Of a stretch of DNA of 30,353 nt, positions 1 to 8,700 are shown in pieces. The notes under the pieces were generated by a model, which searched no databases, was not told the origin of the DNA, and worked only from the letters and a program-made list of their open reading frames with translations. Origin of the DNA: Holophagales bacterium UBA5704 (GTDB taxonomy: Bacteria > Acidobacteriota > Thermoanaerobaculia > Multivoradales > UBA5704); the NCBI GenBank assembly GCA_002420005.1, contig DIHE01000150.1, forward strand, positions 21,101 to 51,453. The letters run 5' to 3'. Within the stretch, counting starts at the first letter, position 1. Each line of letters starts with the position of its first letter. A program made the translations under genes and the position numbers.

Positions 1-57
1 TTCGAGCGCGGGGACGTGCGTCTCGGGTTCAACCTGGTGCGCGATTTTGACTACTGA
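1..57 (+). CDS. 3' end of an unidentified gene (partial)
   Basis: The first 18 codons in frame 1 are open and end with TGA at 55-57, giving the C-terminal residues FERGDVRLGFNLVRDFDY. Alternating hydrophobic and polar residues and a final aromatic residue would fit the last strand of an outer-membrane beta-barrel, but the fragment is too short to assign a family. It converges with the anti-sigma gene on the other strand and overlaps its stop codon by a few bases. The gene could equally be a chance open end; confidence is limited by its length. Confidence 0.4.
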   Translation, partial: FERGDVRLGFNLVRDFDY

Positions 58-1022
58 GAGGAGAGCTCCCTGTAGCGGTCGATCTGCTCGATGAGCCCCC
101 GGAAGTGCGCCTCCAGGGGAGCGAAGTCGCGGCCGGTCCACTCCTGATCGATCGCCTGGAGGTGCGCCTGGAGGGAGTCCTGGATCTCCGCCGGGAGGTC
201 ACCCACCGCTTCGCGGGCCAGCGGGAGGAAGCGGCGGTTGTCGCGGTCCTTGAAGAACCCGGAGTTCCGGCTCGCGGCGGCGATGTGGCCGGCTTCGGCC
301 CAGAGGCCCAGGCGGAAGGCGGGATCGTCGCCGAGCGACGCCTCCAGCGCCTTCCCCAGGCGGTCGATCTCTTCCCGTGAGCCGGGCTTCGCCACCTTCT
401 CGGCGGCGGCGGTGATCTGCTCGCCGAGCTCGCCGAGGAAGAGGACGTTCTGCGTCTCGCCGCCGAGGTTGCGCAAGCTGTCTTCGATGGCTTGAGACTC
501 GTTCTCCCGGAGGCTGACGCGGAGATCGACGAGGTAGACGCCGGCCATCACCACGGGGCGGTCGAGAAAGTCCGACTCCTCGTCCTCGCCGCGCATCACG
601 TCCGGTTGGTAGAGGCGGTCGGTCAATCCGGTCGACCCTTCGAGCGGCTCGACGACGCCGGCCAGGGTGATCTGCGGGGGGGCGAAGAAGCGGAACAGTC
701 CGAGCCCTGCCACCAGGACGACCGAGGCCGCCAGCGGCAGGGCCCACCGGGATCGTGAGAGCAGGCGCCGGGGAGGCCGGCCCTGCTCACCGCCTAAAGG
801 GAATGGGAGGACACCCCTCCCGCCGGTGTCCGCGGCGGTGGGCTCCTCCTGGAAGTGGACCGCCCCGGAGAAGACTTCGTAGCAGCTCTCGCAGCGCGCG
901 AGGTGCTCGGTGAGGCGCGCGCGCTCGTCGGCGGCGAGGGTGCCGTCGAGGAACGCCGCGATGTCTTCCAGGGGCGGGCAACCGTTCATTGGCTGGCTGG
1001 TATCGGTCGAAGAGGACATCAT
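51..1022 (-). CDS. Zinc-finger membrane anti-sigma factor
   Basis: A 323-residue protein with an N-terminal zf-HC2-type anti-sigma domain: Cys15, then His40-x3-Cys44-x2-Cys47, the usual zinc-binding pattern. A single transmembrane helix lies at about residues 93-113, preceded by arginines, so the zinc domain should be cytoplasmic. The remaining 200 or so residues would be in the periplasm and match no family I recognise. The domain is known to hold an ECF-type sigma factor inactive until an envelope signal releases it. The gene lies 90 bp downstream of the sigma gene at 1113-1928 on the same strand, so the two form a likely sigma/anti-sigma pair. The start is one of two adjacent ATG codons (1022 or 1019), without a strong ribosome binding site. 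Confidence 0.8.
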   Translation of the reverse strand: MMSSSTDTSQPMNGCPPLEDIAAFLDGTLAADERARLTEHLARCESCYEVFSGAVHFQEEPTAADTGGRGVLPFPLGGEQGRPPRRLLSRSRWALPLAASVVLVAGLGLFRFFAPPQITLAGVVEPLEGSTGLTDRLYQPDVMRGEDEESDFLDRPVVMAGVYLVDLRVSLRENESQAIEDSLRNLGGETQNVLFLGELGEQITAAAEKVAKPGSREEIDRLGKALEASLGDDPAFRLGLWAEAGHIAAASRNSGFFKDRDNRRFLPLAREAVGDLPAEIQDSLQAHLQAIDQEWTGRDFAPLEAHFRGLIEQIDRYRELSSQ

Positions 1023-1112
1023 GATTTCATCTCGAAGTCCGCGCCAAGGGCCGGTCGTCTGGGCTCCGCCACCCTATGAGACGGACGGGGGCCGGGGTTT
1101 ACCGCTGCTTGG

Positions 1113-1928
1113 TTAGTCACGCGGCTCATGGTCATCCTCTGGAACGCTGAGAAGAGCGCCGATCTCCTGCGCCTGCACGCCACGTCGTTCGAGATCCTGG
1201 CGGAGGGTCTTCAGGATGGACTCCCGGCGCCGGTAGAGCGCTTTCTGGTCCAGGCGGAGGGTGCGGGCGATCTGCGAGATCTTGTGCTCGGCGCTCATCC
1301 GGGCGATCAGCGCGTCCTCGGCGGGCAGCGCCTGGAGCGCCTCCTGCAGATGGGCCAGAACCTGGTCGCGGCGAGCCTCCGCCTCCTGGGCGAGGGCCTG
1401 CTCGTCCGGCGGCAGGGTGGAGGCCGGCCGGTTCTCCAGCACTTCTTCGCCCTCCACCGGCGGCCGTGCCGGGGTGCGGTGCGGCAGCTTTGCCGCCAGC
1501 TCCTCCAGCTCCCGGGTCGTGGCTTCGACGTGGTGATTGGTGACCAGGATCGTGCAAGCCACGGAGAGGGGGAGGCCGTCGCGGTGCAGCATCCGGTCGA
1601 GCTGGATGGCGAGCGGTCCCAGCCGTTCCGCCTCGGCCGACGGGCGCCACTTGCCCCAGCGCTGGTTCAGATGATCCTGGAAGGCCCGTTGGACCACCAC
1701 CGTCAGATAGGTCGAGAGCGTGCTCTTCCCCTGGTGCTTGCGCAGGACGGCGTAGTCGTCCTCAAGGATCTTGAGGCGAACCGCCGAGACGAAATCCTCG
1801 GTCTCTTCCCGGCTGAACCCGAGCCGGCGGCAGGCGTGCGCGGCGACGCGCTCGATCAGCTGCCGATGGGCGAGGAAGATCTGTTCGAGAGTGGGCTCGG
1901 GAGGGAGGGGCATGGGAGAAGTGGCCAT
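1113..1928 (-). CDS. Sigma-70 family RNA polymerase sigma factor
   Basis: A 271-residue protein with a sigma region 2-like part at about residues 14-100 (EETEDFVSAVRLKILEDD, then ALTLRKHQGKST-like sequence and a TYLTVVVQRAF helix) and a region 4-like helix-turn-helix at about 190-248 (HKISQIARTLRLDQKALYRR). The linker of about 90 residues between the two is much longer than in ordinary ECF sigma factors, so this is a divergent group. I chose ATG 1928 because upstream codons in frame run antisense through the divergent membrane-protein gene; ATG 1914 (MPLPPEP) is possible. Neither start has a good Shine-Dalgarno. A TACAAT -10-like hexamer lies at 1962-1967. The zinc-finger anti-sigma gene follows and is probably its partner. 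Confidence 0.75.
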   Translation of the reverse strand: MATSPMPLPPEPTLEQIFLAHRQLIERVAAHACRRLGFSREETEDFVSAVRLKILEDDYAVLRKHQGKSTLSTYLTVVVQRAFQDHLNQRWGKWRPSAEAERLGPLAIQLDRMLHRDGLPLSVACTILVTNHHVEATTRELEELAAKLPHRTPARPPVEGEEVLENRPASTLPPDEQALAQEAEARRDQVLAHLQEALQALPAEDALIARMSAEHKISQIARTLRLDQKALYRRRESILKTLRQDLERRGVQAQEIGALLSVPEDDHEPRD

Positions 1929-1961
1929 GGAGACTGTGGCGACGAAAGCTCTGGACAACAG

Positions 1962-1967
1962 ATTGTA
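1962..1967 (-). promoter_or_regulatory. Candidate -10 box of the sigma operon
   Basis: Read on the minus strand this is TACAAT, one base from the consensus, 33 nt before ATG 1928. No convincing -35 element lies 17 nt upstream, so the promoter may need an activator or an alternative sigma factor. The assignment rests on the -10 alone. Confidence 0.35.
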
Positions 1968-2037
1968 ACCAAAATCGCGGGCGGACGCGGGAGGAACTTC
2001 GCGCCCCGCCAAGCGTTGCGGGGCTTTGCGGCACCCT

Positions 2038-2059
2038 GCGTCAAGTCTAGACTTGACGC
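2038..2059. promoter_or_regulatory. 22-bp perfect palindrome, likely operator
   Basis: GCG followed by TCAAGTCTAGACTTGA and CGC forms an uninterrupted 22-bp palindrome between the divergent sigma (start 1928) and DUF4010 (start 2086) genes. Its half-site reads CGTCAAG/CTTGACG, and a third TTGACG occurs at 2068-2073, 15 bp after the right half. A perfect palindrome of this length in a divergent intergenic region is typical of an operator for a dimeric regulator. It has no T-tract and is not positioned as a terminator. The regulator is not identifiable here. Confidence 0.55.
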
Positions 2060-2085
2060 GGCGTGTGTTGACGAACGGAGACCCC

Positions 2086-3324
2086 ATGATCCCCGACCCC
2101 TTTCTGCAGATCTTCGTCGCGCTCGGTCTGGGCCTGCTGGTGGGCTTGCAGCGGGAGCGGGTGGATCCGGCCATCGCGGGCATCCGCACGTTTGCACTGA
2201 TCACCCTGTTCGGTGCTCTGGCGGCGCTGCTCGGGCGGAGCTTCGGCGGCTGGGTGGTGGCGGTGGGGCTGCTGGTGGCGGCGGCGCTGGTGATGTCGGG
2301 CAACCTGGTGCGCCTCGGGCGCGGCGACGCCGAGCCGGGGCAGACGTCGGAATTCACCGCTGTGGTCATGTACTGCGTCGGCGCCCTGGTTGTGATGGCG
2401 CCGCTGGCGGTCTCGGTCGTGCTGGGCGGCACGGTGGCGGTGCTCCTGCACCTCAAGGAGCCGCTCCACCGCCTCGTCGGCAAGATGGGGGAGGGGGACC
2501 TGCGGGCGATCATGCAGCTCGTGCTCCTCGCCCTGGTCATCCTGCCGGTGTTGCCCGACCGGGCCTTCGGCCCCTACCAGGTGCTCAACCCCTATCAGGT
2601 CTGGTGGATGGTGGTGCTGATCGTCAGCTTGTCGCTCGCCGGGTATGTCGCCTTCAAGCTGTTCGGGGCCGGCGCCGGGAGCGTGCTGTCCGGGGTCCTG
2701 GGAGGCCTCATCTCGAGCACGGCGACGGCGGTCTCCTATGCGCGGCGGACCAAGGCGGCGCCCGAGGGGGCGCGGCTGGCGGCGCTGGTCATCACCATCG
2801 CGTCGTCGGTGGTCTTCGTCCGGGTGCTGGTCGAGATCTCCGCCGTCGCGCCGGGTCGCCTGGCGGAGCTGGGTCCTCCTCTCGGAGCCATGCTCGGCGT
2901 GGCGGCGGTGGTCTCGCTGATCGCCTGGCTGGCCGGCCGCGAGCGGGGCGCCGCACCGCCGGAGCCGGACAATCCGGCGGACCTCAAATCGGCGTTGGTG
3001 TTCGGTGCGCTCTACGGGGGCATCCTGCTCGCCGTGGCGTTCGCCCGCGACCGGTTCGGGACGGCCGGCCTGTATACCGTGGCGGCTCTCTCGGGGCTCA
3101 CGGACATGGATGCCATCACCCTTTCGACGGCTCGCCTGGTGGCCGGCGGCCGGCTCGAGGCGGCCGACGGGTGGCGGGCCATCCTGCTTGCCGGATTGTC
3201 GAATCTGGCGTTCAAGGGAAGCCTCGTGGCCGTGCTCGGCACGCGGGGTCTGTTCGGCCGGATCGCTCTCCTGTTCGGCCTGATGCTCGCCGGAGGCGGC
3301 GCGATTCTCTGGCTCTGGCCGTGA
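2086..3324 (+). CDS. MgtC/SapB-DUF4010 family membrane protein
   Basis: A 412-residue, very hydrophobic protein. The N-terminus (ALGLGLLVGLQRE, then AGIRTFALITLFGAL) matches the MgtC/SapB family signature, and the C-terminal half (SSTATAVSYARR, then GLTDMDAITLS) matches DUF4010. I count roughly ten to twelve transmembrane segments. The family is widespread and annotated as MgtC-like; no transport substrate is established for the DUF4010 branch, so no function is claimed beyond inner-membrane location. ATG 2086 was chosen because GGAG at 2077-2080 sits five bases before it; an earlier in-frame ATG at 2026 lies upstream of the palindrome and lacks such a site. It is divergent from the sigma gene and converges with the gene ending at 3343. 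Confidence 0.85.
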   Translation: MIPDPFLQIFVALGLGLLVGLQRERVDPAIAGIRTFALITLFGALAALLGRSFGGWVVAVGLLVAAALVMSGNLVRLGRGDAEPGQTSEFTAVVMYCVGALVVMAPLAVSVVLGGTVAVLLHLKEPLHRLVGKMGEGDLRAIMQLVLLALVILPVLPDRAFGPYQVLNPYQVWWMVVLIVSLSLAGYVAFKLFGAGAGSVLSGVLGGLISSTATAVSYARRTKAAPEGARLAALVITIASSVVFVRVLVEISAVAPGRLAELGPPLGAMLGVAAVVSLIAWLAGRERGAAPPEPDNPADLKSALVFGALYGGILLAVAFARDRFGTAGLYTVAALSGLTDMDAITLSTARLVAGGRLEAADGWRAILLAGLSNLAFKGSLVAVLGTRGLFGRIALLFGLMLAGGGAILWLWP

Positions 3325-3333
3325 GGCCCCGGA

Positions 3334-3350
3334 ACCGCGAGCTCAGCGGT
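3334..3350. terminator. Small hairpin between convergent genes
   Basis: ACCGC (3334-3338) and GCGGT (3346-3350) form a 5-bp stem with a 7-base loop, just after the DUF4010 gene and overlapping the stop of the convergent gene at 3343. There is no T-tract, so it is a weak candidate for a bidirectional or Rho-assisted terminator. Confidence 0.25.
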
Positions 3351-3753
3351 CCCCCGGTCCCCGAGCCAATCCGCGCGCCAGAATCAGCATGACCCCGCCG
3401 CCCAGCAGGACGATCGCGCTCAGAGCCAGATCGGCCGCGCCCAGGTGGGAGGCCGGTCCGAGGCCCGCGATGACGAGCGCTCCCAAGTGGAGCCCGAGGG
3501 CGGCGACGAGGAGGTGGCGGGAGCTCCGTTCGTCGGCGACCCGGTCGGGCGTCGGAGGGCCCGCAAACGGCACCCCAGGAAGCGGCTCCGGCAGAGGCTC
3601 CGGCGCCGCACAGAGGACCGGTCGGGGAGGAAGCGTGGCGTCCGGATCCGCGGGCTCGGTCAGCCTGCGGCTCCGGACGCCGGCCGTGTGGGGTCGCACC
3701 CGAGCATGCGGGTGAGGAGGGTGCGGGGTGGGTCTCCGGAACGGTTCCGCCAT
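3343..3753 (-). CDS. Small two-helix membrane protein, unknown
   Basis: A 136-residue protein I do not recognise. The first 78 residues are rich in proline, arginine and histidine and probably disordered. Residues from about 80 carry two hydrophobic segments (HLLVAALGLHLGALVIAGLG and LALSAIVLLGGGVMLILARG) that look like a transmembrane hairpin. The start at ATG 3753 has GGAG eight bases upstream. It is the last gene of the CHAT / ECF sigma operon, 60 bp after the preceding stop. It may be an accessory membrane component of that system, or unrelated. Confidence 0.6.
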   Translation of the reverse strand: MAEPFRRPTPHPPHPHARVRPHTAGVRSRRLTEPADPDATLPPRPVLCAAPEPLPEPLPGVPFAGPPTPDRVADERSSRHLLVAALGLHLGALVIAGLGPASHLGAADLALSAIVLLGGGVMLILARGLARGPGDR

Positions 3754-3813
3754 GGTCCAGACTCCTTCACTCCTTTAGTGACGGAACGGGCGGAAAATGT
3801 TTCGTCCCTCACT

Positions 3814-4242
3814 TCAGGTCTTGGGATCCTTGGCGGCCTTGCGGTAGCCCTTGGCAACGGTCTTGCCGTTTCCGTTCTGGGTGAGGGTGACGAGGATCTC
3901 GATCTCCTGGTCGGGTGGCAGGGCGGCCTCGAGCTCGAGCCCGCTCACCTCCGTGCTCTCCGGCTCCTCACAGACCGCCTCCGCCGTCGCCCCGGGCTTG
4001 GCGGGCCGCAGGTGGAAGCTGCTGGTCGCGGTCCTGGCCCCGGGCGGGAAGAACTCCACGATGCAGGGTTGGTCCTTGGCGAAGACGGGGACCGACACAT
4101 AGGTGTTGGGAGGGAGGGTGCCCTCCTCCAGAACGTTGAACAACCGTTCCCCTCGCCGAATGAGGGGGCGGGTGCCGTTGCCCGTTCCGCCGGAGACGAC
4201 CCGGTATCCGGAGCCGGAACCGGTGGTGTTGATGATTTCCAT
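3814..4242 (-). CDS. Unknown 142-residue protein of the CHAT operon
   Basis: A protein of unknown function, starting at ATG 4242 with AGGGGA a few bases upstream. It has no signal peptide or transmembrane helix. The sequence is rich in beta-forming stretches (YRVVSGG, TYVSVPVFAKDQP, CIVEFFPPGARTATSSFHL) and ends with lysine- and glycine-rich residues; two cysteines are present. I see no catalytic motif. It lies 33 bp after the anti-sigma-like gene and before the small membrane protein, so it is probably co-transcribed with the ECF sigma factor and CHAT protease. It could be a binding or target protein of that system, but nothing in the sequence shows this. Confidence 0.65.
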   Translation of the reverse strand: MEIINTTGSGSGYRVVSGGTGNGTRPLIRRGERLFNVLEEGTLPPNTYVSVPVFAKDQPCIVEFFPPGARTATSSFHLRPAKPGATAEAVCEEPESTEVSGLELEAALPPDQEIEILVTLTQNGNGKTVAKGYRKAAKDPKT

Positions 4243-4275
4243 TGGCTTTCCCCTCTCTTGGAGGCGCGCCGCCCC

Positions 4276-5091
4276 TCAGGACGGGGCTGCGATCACCTTG
4301 AAAGTCGGTTTTCCGAGGAGCTCGTCCCCTGCGGGGCCGAGTCCCCGGACCTCGATCTCATAGAGCCCTCCGGAATGCAACTGTCCGGAGGACAGGGACA
4401 GGACGATCGACCTCCGGCCACCGGTGTTCCGGGCGGTGACCTGCGGGTACGCCGCCACCACCTCCCGCGTCGCTGCGTCGCGGGCGGTCACCTCGAAAGA
4501 GGTGGACGTCTCCCCGGGATCCAGCGGAAGCTGCAGCCGGACCTCGCGCGGCGCTCCGGCCGGGATCTCCAGGTGGGGGATCCCGGAGCCGCCGGAACGC
4601 ACGCCGGTGAGGGCGAGCTGCAGGAGGAGCGGGGCCGGGTCCACCTGCGGGAGCGCTTGGGCGATGGTGTTCGCTCCGTTCTCCGTACCGGGGACGGCGG
4701 TGGTGGTGACCAGCTGGAACACGCCGACGGCGAGAGCCAGGCTCGCGGCGAGGGCGGCGGCGCGCACGGCGGGTCTCTCCAGCAGGCGGAGGCTGACGCC
4801 GTCCAGGGAACGCGCGTCGCGGCCGAGCACGGCCAGGCCGCGGGCGAGGGCAAGGCGGGAGCGTCCTCCCGGGGACGCCGTGAGCCGCCGCAGCAGATGG
4901 CCTCGCTGGGGAGACGGAAGCTCACCGGCGAGGGCGGCCGTCAGCAGGTCGCCCTCCACGGCTTCGGCGAGCTCGAAGAGCTCACCCTCTGCGAGGAGCC
5001 GCCGTTCGATCTCGTCGGCCTGGTCTTCGTTCAACAGGCCGAGCAGGTAACTGCGCAGACGATCTTCATCATGCAAAGCAGGGAATCGCAT
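4276..5091 (-). CDS. Membrane anti-sigma-like protein (no zinc motif)
   Basis: A 271-residue protein. The N-terminal 58 residues (RLRSYLLGLL, then EIERRLLAEGELFE and EGDLLTAALAGELP) match the helical domain often found at the start of ECF anti-sigma-like proteins in Acidobacteria and Planctomycetes. It lacks the Cys/His zinc pattern of zf-HC2. One transmembrane helix lies at about residues 109-129, and the rest is a beta-rich extracytoplasmic domain ending in a Gly-x-Tyr-Glu-Ile-Glu-Val type strand. A canonical AAGGAGGT lies 6 bases before ATG 5091. The gene follows the ECF sigma factor by 57 bp, so it probably controls that sigma factor. Assignment is by N-terminal pattern, topology and neighbour, and is moderately sure. 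Confidence 0.7.
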   Translation of the reverse strand: MRFPALHDEDRLRSYLLGLLNEDQADEIERRLLAEGELFELAEAVEGDLLTAALAGELPSPQRGHLLRRLTASPGGRSRLALARGLAVLGRDARSLDGVSLRLLERPAVRAAALAASLALAVGVFQLVTTTAVPGTENGANTIAQALPQVDPAPLLLQLALTGVRSGGSGIPHLEIPAGAPREVRLQLPLDPGETSTSFEVTARDAATREVVAAYPQVTARNTGGRRSIVLSLSSGQLHSGGLYEIEVRGLGPAGDELLGKPTFKVIAAPS

Positions 5092-5148
5092 CCGGTGACC
5101 TCCTTCGGTTCCGGTTTGACCAGGAATGTCGAAAACGAGCGTTTCGTT

Positions 5149-5769
5149 TCACCGGTGGACCTGGAGAGCGTTCACGCGCAGGCGCAGGCGGACGCACTCC
5201 TCGAGCTTGCGGCGGACCCGGTGCACGCGGATGCGCAGGGCGTTCATCGGGATGCCCAGCTCCTGGGAGAGCCCCTGGCGGCTGCGGATGTGGTCGGAGG
5301 CCTGGTGGTAGCGCAAGACGAGATCGCGCTGGTCCGGCGGCAGGCGTTGCAGACACTGGCGGAGACCGTCGAGGCGCTCGTCGCCGTCCGGCTCCTCGGG
5401 GGGGGGGACCGGCGTCCAGTCCTCCCGTTCCAGAGCCGCCCGTTCCCGTGCGGCGCGGCGCGCCACCTCCTTGGCGACCAGGTGGGCGACGCCGCAGAAA
5501 TAGCCGAACGGGTCGGCGGAACGGACCTCCGTTCCCTCCTGAAGGCGCCGGGCGACCCGGTTGATCGTCTCGTCGGCGAGATCGTCGGGGTTGCCGAGGC
5601 CGCGCCATTCGAAGAGGCGGACCAGGCGGCGGCGGATCGTCTCGTAGTGGAGGCCGGCCAGATGGCGGTCCTCGTCGAGGAAGTCGAGAAGGGCCTCGAA
5701 GCTCTCGGGCGTCAAGTCTCCGGAGCGGCTGCGCCGGGCGCCCGGTTGTCTCTCGCTGGATTCTTTCAC
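5149..5769 (-). CDS. ECF-type RNA polymerase sigma factor
   Basis: A 206-residue sigma factor. Region 2 covers about residues 19-105 (NPDDLADETINRVARRL, then DPFGYFCGVAHLVAKE) and region 4 about 130-195 (LQRLPPDQRDLVLRYHQ, a helix-turn-helix ending NALRIRVHRVRRKLEECV). It would direct RNA polymerase to a specific promoter set. I chose GTG 5769 because AGGGGAG lies five bases upstream and because this codon overlaps the CHAT stop codon by four bases (GTGA), a sign of translational coupling. An open frame upstream of it runs antisense-free but inside the CHAT coding region and has no site. The anti-sigma-like gene follows 57 bp downstream. Confidence 0.85.
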   Translation of the reverse strand: MKESSERQPGARRSRSGDLTPESFEALLDFLDEDRHLAGLHYETIRRRLVRLFEWRGLGNPDDLADETINRVARRLQEGTEVRSADPFGYFCGVAHLVAKEVARRAARERAALEREDWTPVPPPEEPDGDERLDGLRQCLQRLPPDQRDLVLRYHQASDHIRSRQGLSQELGIPMNALRIRVHRVRRKLEECVRLRLRVNALQVHR

Positions 5770-8700
5770 TGCCACTCCCCTTGCAAGGAAAACCCGGCCC
5801 AATAGTAGGGAGAGCGGGTTCGCGGGTCGCCGGACACCGTGAGCTGCGCGCGGCGCAAGGCCTCCGCGGCAGGGAGCTTGTCGAGGAGAAGGTGACGATA
5901 GAAGCTCTTCATCAAGGTGGCCGTGGCACGGTCCTCGACACTCCACAGGCTGGAGAGCACCCGTGCGGCGCCGGCATACATGAAGCCGCGGGTCAACCCG
6001 ATCAGCCCTTCGCCCCGCACGTCCTTGCCGAGCGCCGTCCGGCAGGCGGAGAGGGTGACGAGGTCTGCATTCAATTTCAGATTGTAGATGTCGGCGAGGC
6101 GCAAAAAGCTTTCACCTTGCGGCCTGCCGTCGGCCCGGAACTGCGAGAGGGCCAGCTTGGACAGCTTGGGCTGCCGGCTGTCGAGGAGCCCATGGGTGGC
6201 GAAGTGGACGTAGCGGTAGCCGGCGAGCTCGCCGGAGGTCGCCCGCGCATACGAGGCGTCAAAGCCCAGCGCGGCGAGGCGTCCGGAGGCCGGGACGAGG
6301 TCCAGGAGGCTCTTCGCTTCCTCTGCCGCGAAGGGGAGGGGCGGCAGGCCGAGCTGGTCCTCGGCGCCATTCTCGCGGATCGGCGCCTCCCGCCGTTGTG
6401 CGATCTGGACCGGCCGCTCTTTCCCGGGCGGGCGCCGGGCGAGGCGTGGATCGTCGCGAAACACCGGATCCGCCAGAACCGCCAACAGGCGGGGGGCGGC
6501 CGGGCGCCCCTGGAGCTGGCGCCGCAGGGTGGCGAGGGTGGAGGCGGAGGGCAGGCTGACGGTCTGATGGTGATCGAGGAGGCGCTTCCCGGGGCGCGAC
6601 GGCAGCGGGAGCGCCGGGAACGGCACATATTGGAGCATGCCGTCGGCGACCACCAGCAGGACGTGGTCCGCGAGGAGGGATTCGACCGGCCCCAGGATCA
6701 TCCGGCTGAGCGCGAGGCCCCGGCGATCGGCCGCGGTGTCGATCCGGGAGGCCTCCGCGGCGGTTCGTCCCTCCGCGCCGGGGTCGTTGCGCGCGGTCAG
6801 CGCCTGGTAGAAGGAGCGGGCGGCTTCCTCGATCGGGCCACGGCCGGGGAGCTCGAAGCTCCGGATGCCGCCGGGCGTGACCGCGAAGAGGTAGCTCTTG
6901 TCCTCGCCGAGGGAGTACTCGAGGAGGAGGGTGCGCGCGCTCAGCACTTCGCGGCGGATCGCCCGTAGGTCCAGAGGCTGCGTCGTCAGGCCGGCATAGC
7001 TTTCGCTGCTCTCGCGAACCGCGGTCTCCGCTTCCTCCAGGGAGGCGCCCGCTGCGCGCAACCGCACGGCCGACTGTTTGATTTCTTGCGGGCCGGCTCC
7101 TTGATGGACCAGCTCCATGTGTTGGCGGTCAAGCTCCCGCAGCCGGGCGCGCGCCGTCTTTTCCGCCGCGAGCACCTGCGGCGGTACGCCGCTGCGCAGG
7201 CCGGCCCCCGCCTCTCCCAGCAGGTCGAGGAGGCCGCGGGCGCGGGCCTGCTCACTGACCGCCAGGGCTCGTGCGTCCCAGCCCGCGTTCGGCCGTTGCG
7301 CATGCAGCTCCATGAGGTTGCGGACGTAGGCCTGGTAGTGGGTCTGGGTGGCGGCGAGCACGAAGGCGCGCCGCTCGAAGGAGACCACGCTCTTGCGGCG
7401 CGACTCGATGCTCTCGACGGCCTCTTGGGAATGGCGAACCGCCGCCGGGAGGTCCCCGAGCTCTCGTTCGACGCGAGCGAGCTGCAGCGTGAGGTCGGCG
7501 GCGAAGCGCAGCTCGGCCCGCCGGCGGGCGAGGCGGATGGCCTCTTGCAGAGTGCGGCGGGCTTCAGGGAGGCGCCGCTCGGTGCGTTCGATGAAGGCCT
7601 GGGCCGCGGTGGCGAGGTAATCCCGCGTCGGCCGGCTGGAGGCGAGGCGCACCACCGTGCGCCAATGCTCGATCGCTTCCGCCGGCCGGCCCAGCCGTTG
7701 CTCCAGCAGGAGGGCGAGGTTGTTGGCCGCCTGGATCTGCGCTTCGACGTTGTTCTCCTGCCGGGCGAGGGCGAGCGACTCGGCATAGGCCGCGCGGGAC
7801 GCCTCGTACTGGCCGGAGTAGTGCCGGGCGATCCCCAGGTTGTTGAGCGTGGCGGCGAGACGATAGAGGTCGCCGAGCTTTCGGTTGAGAGCGATCGCCT
7901 CGCCGTAACAGGCGACGGCCTCATCCCAGCTCCCGAGGAAGTGGTGGATCGATCCCAGGTTGTTCCATGCCGTCGCCTGGTCGGGCAAGGAGGCGCCGGG
8001 GACGGCGAGGGCTCGCCGGTGGAGCTGGATCGCCAGCTCGTGGTCGCCGAGGTCGGTGTGGACGTAGCCGAGGTTGTTGAGGATGCGCGCCAGGCCGGGC
8101 CCGGGCACCTTGGGCGCGAGCTGCAGAGCTTCCTGCAGATAGGCGAGCGCGGTCTGGCGCTCGCCCAGCTCATTGAGCAGCAGCCCGAGGCGGTTGAGGG
8201 CCTCCTGTTCCTGTTGGGGCACACCCGACCGCCGCCCGATGGCGAGGGCGCGGTGAAAATTCTCCTGGGCGCGGTCGACGGCCCCCGCACTCTCCCGGGC
8301 TCCCCCGGCCTCGTTGAAGGCCAGGGCCTCTTCCGCCGGCCGTTGGAGAGAGGCATACAGCGCCGCAGCGGCTTCGAGGTGCTCGGCGGCCGGCACCGGC
8401 TGGGCGAGGAGCTGCTCGACGACACCGAGCTGGAACAGCTCCTCGGCCTCGCGCGCGGGGTCGCCCACCTCCTGCCAGAGCTTGAGCGAGCGGCGACGGG
8501 CGACGAGCTGCTTCTGCAGATCTCTCTGCGGCATCCAGTCGACGGCTTCCTGGGTCGCCCGGATCGCCGCGGCCCGGCGGTGGTCGGCCGCCGTGGCGGG
8601 GCGCGGCGGGTCGAGCCGGAGGGTGAAGCACTGCGCCGGTGGTGTGTCCGGAGGGCAACCCCTCATCTTGATCCGGTACGTCCCCGCCTGCTCGGCGACG

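Noticed and set aside
1128..3392. Very long open frames on the plus strand opposite or across real genes, for example 1128-3392, 7086-10259 and 10294-13467
   Set aside because: They have arginine-, glycine- and alanine-rich sequence, no family resemblance and lie antisense or out of frame to clear genes. Long shadow frames are normal in such GC-rich DNA.
3781..3813. Intrinsic terminator between the two unknown genes of the CHAT operon
   Set aside because: The inverted repeat (GACGGAAC with GTTTCGTC) is imperfect and has no T-tract; co-transcription looks more likely.
5149..5946. An earlier start for the ECF sigma factor (59 more residues, to ATG 5946)
   Set aside because: The extra residues lie inside the CHAT catalytic domain coding region, have low-complexity composition and no ribosome binding site; GTG 5769 has AGGGGAG upstream.
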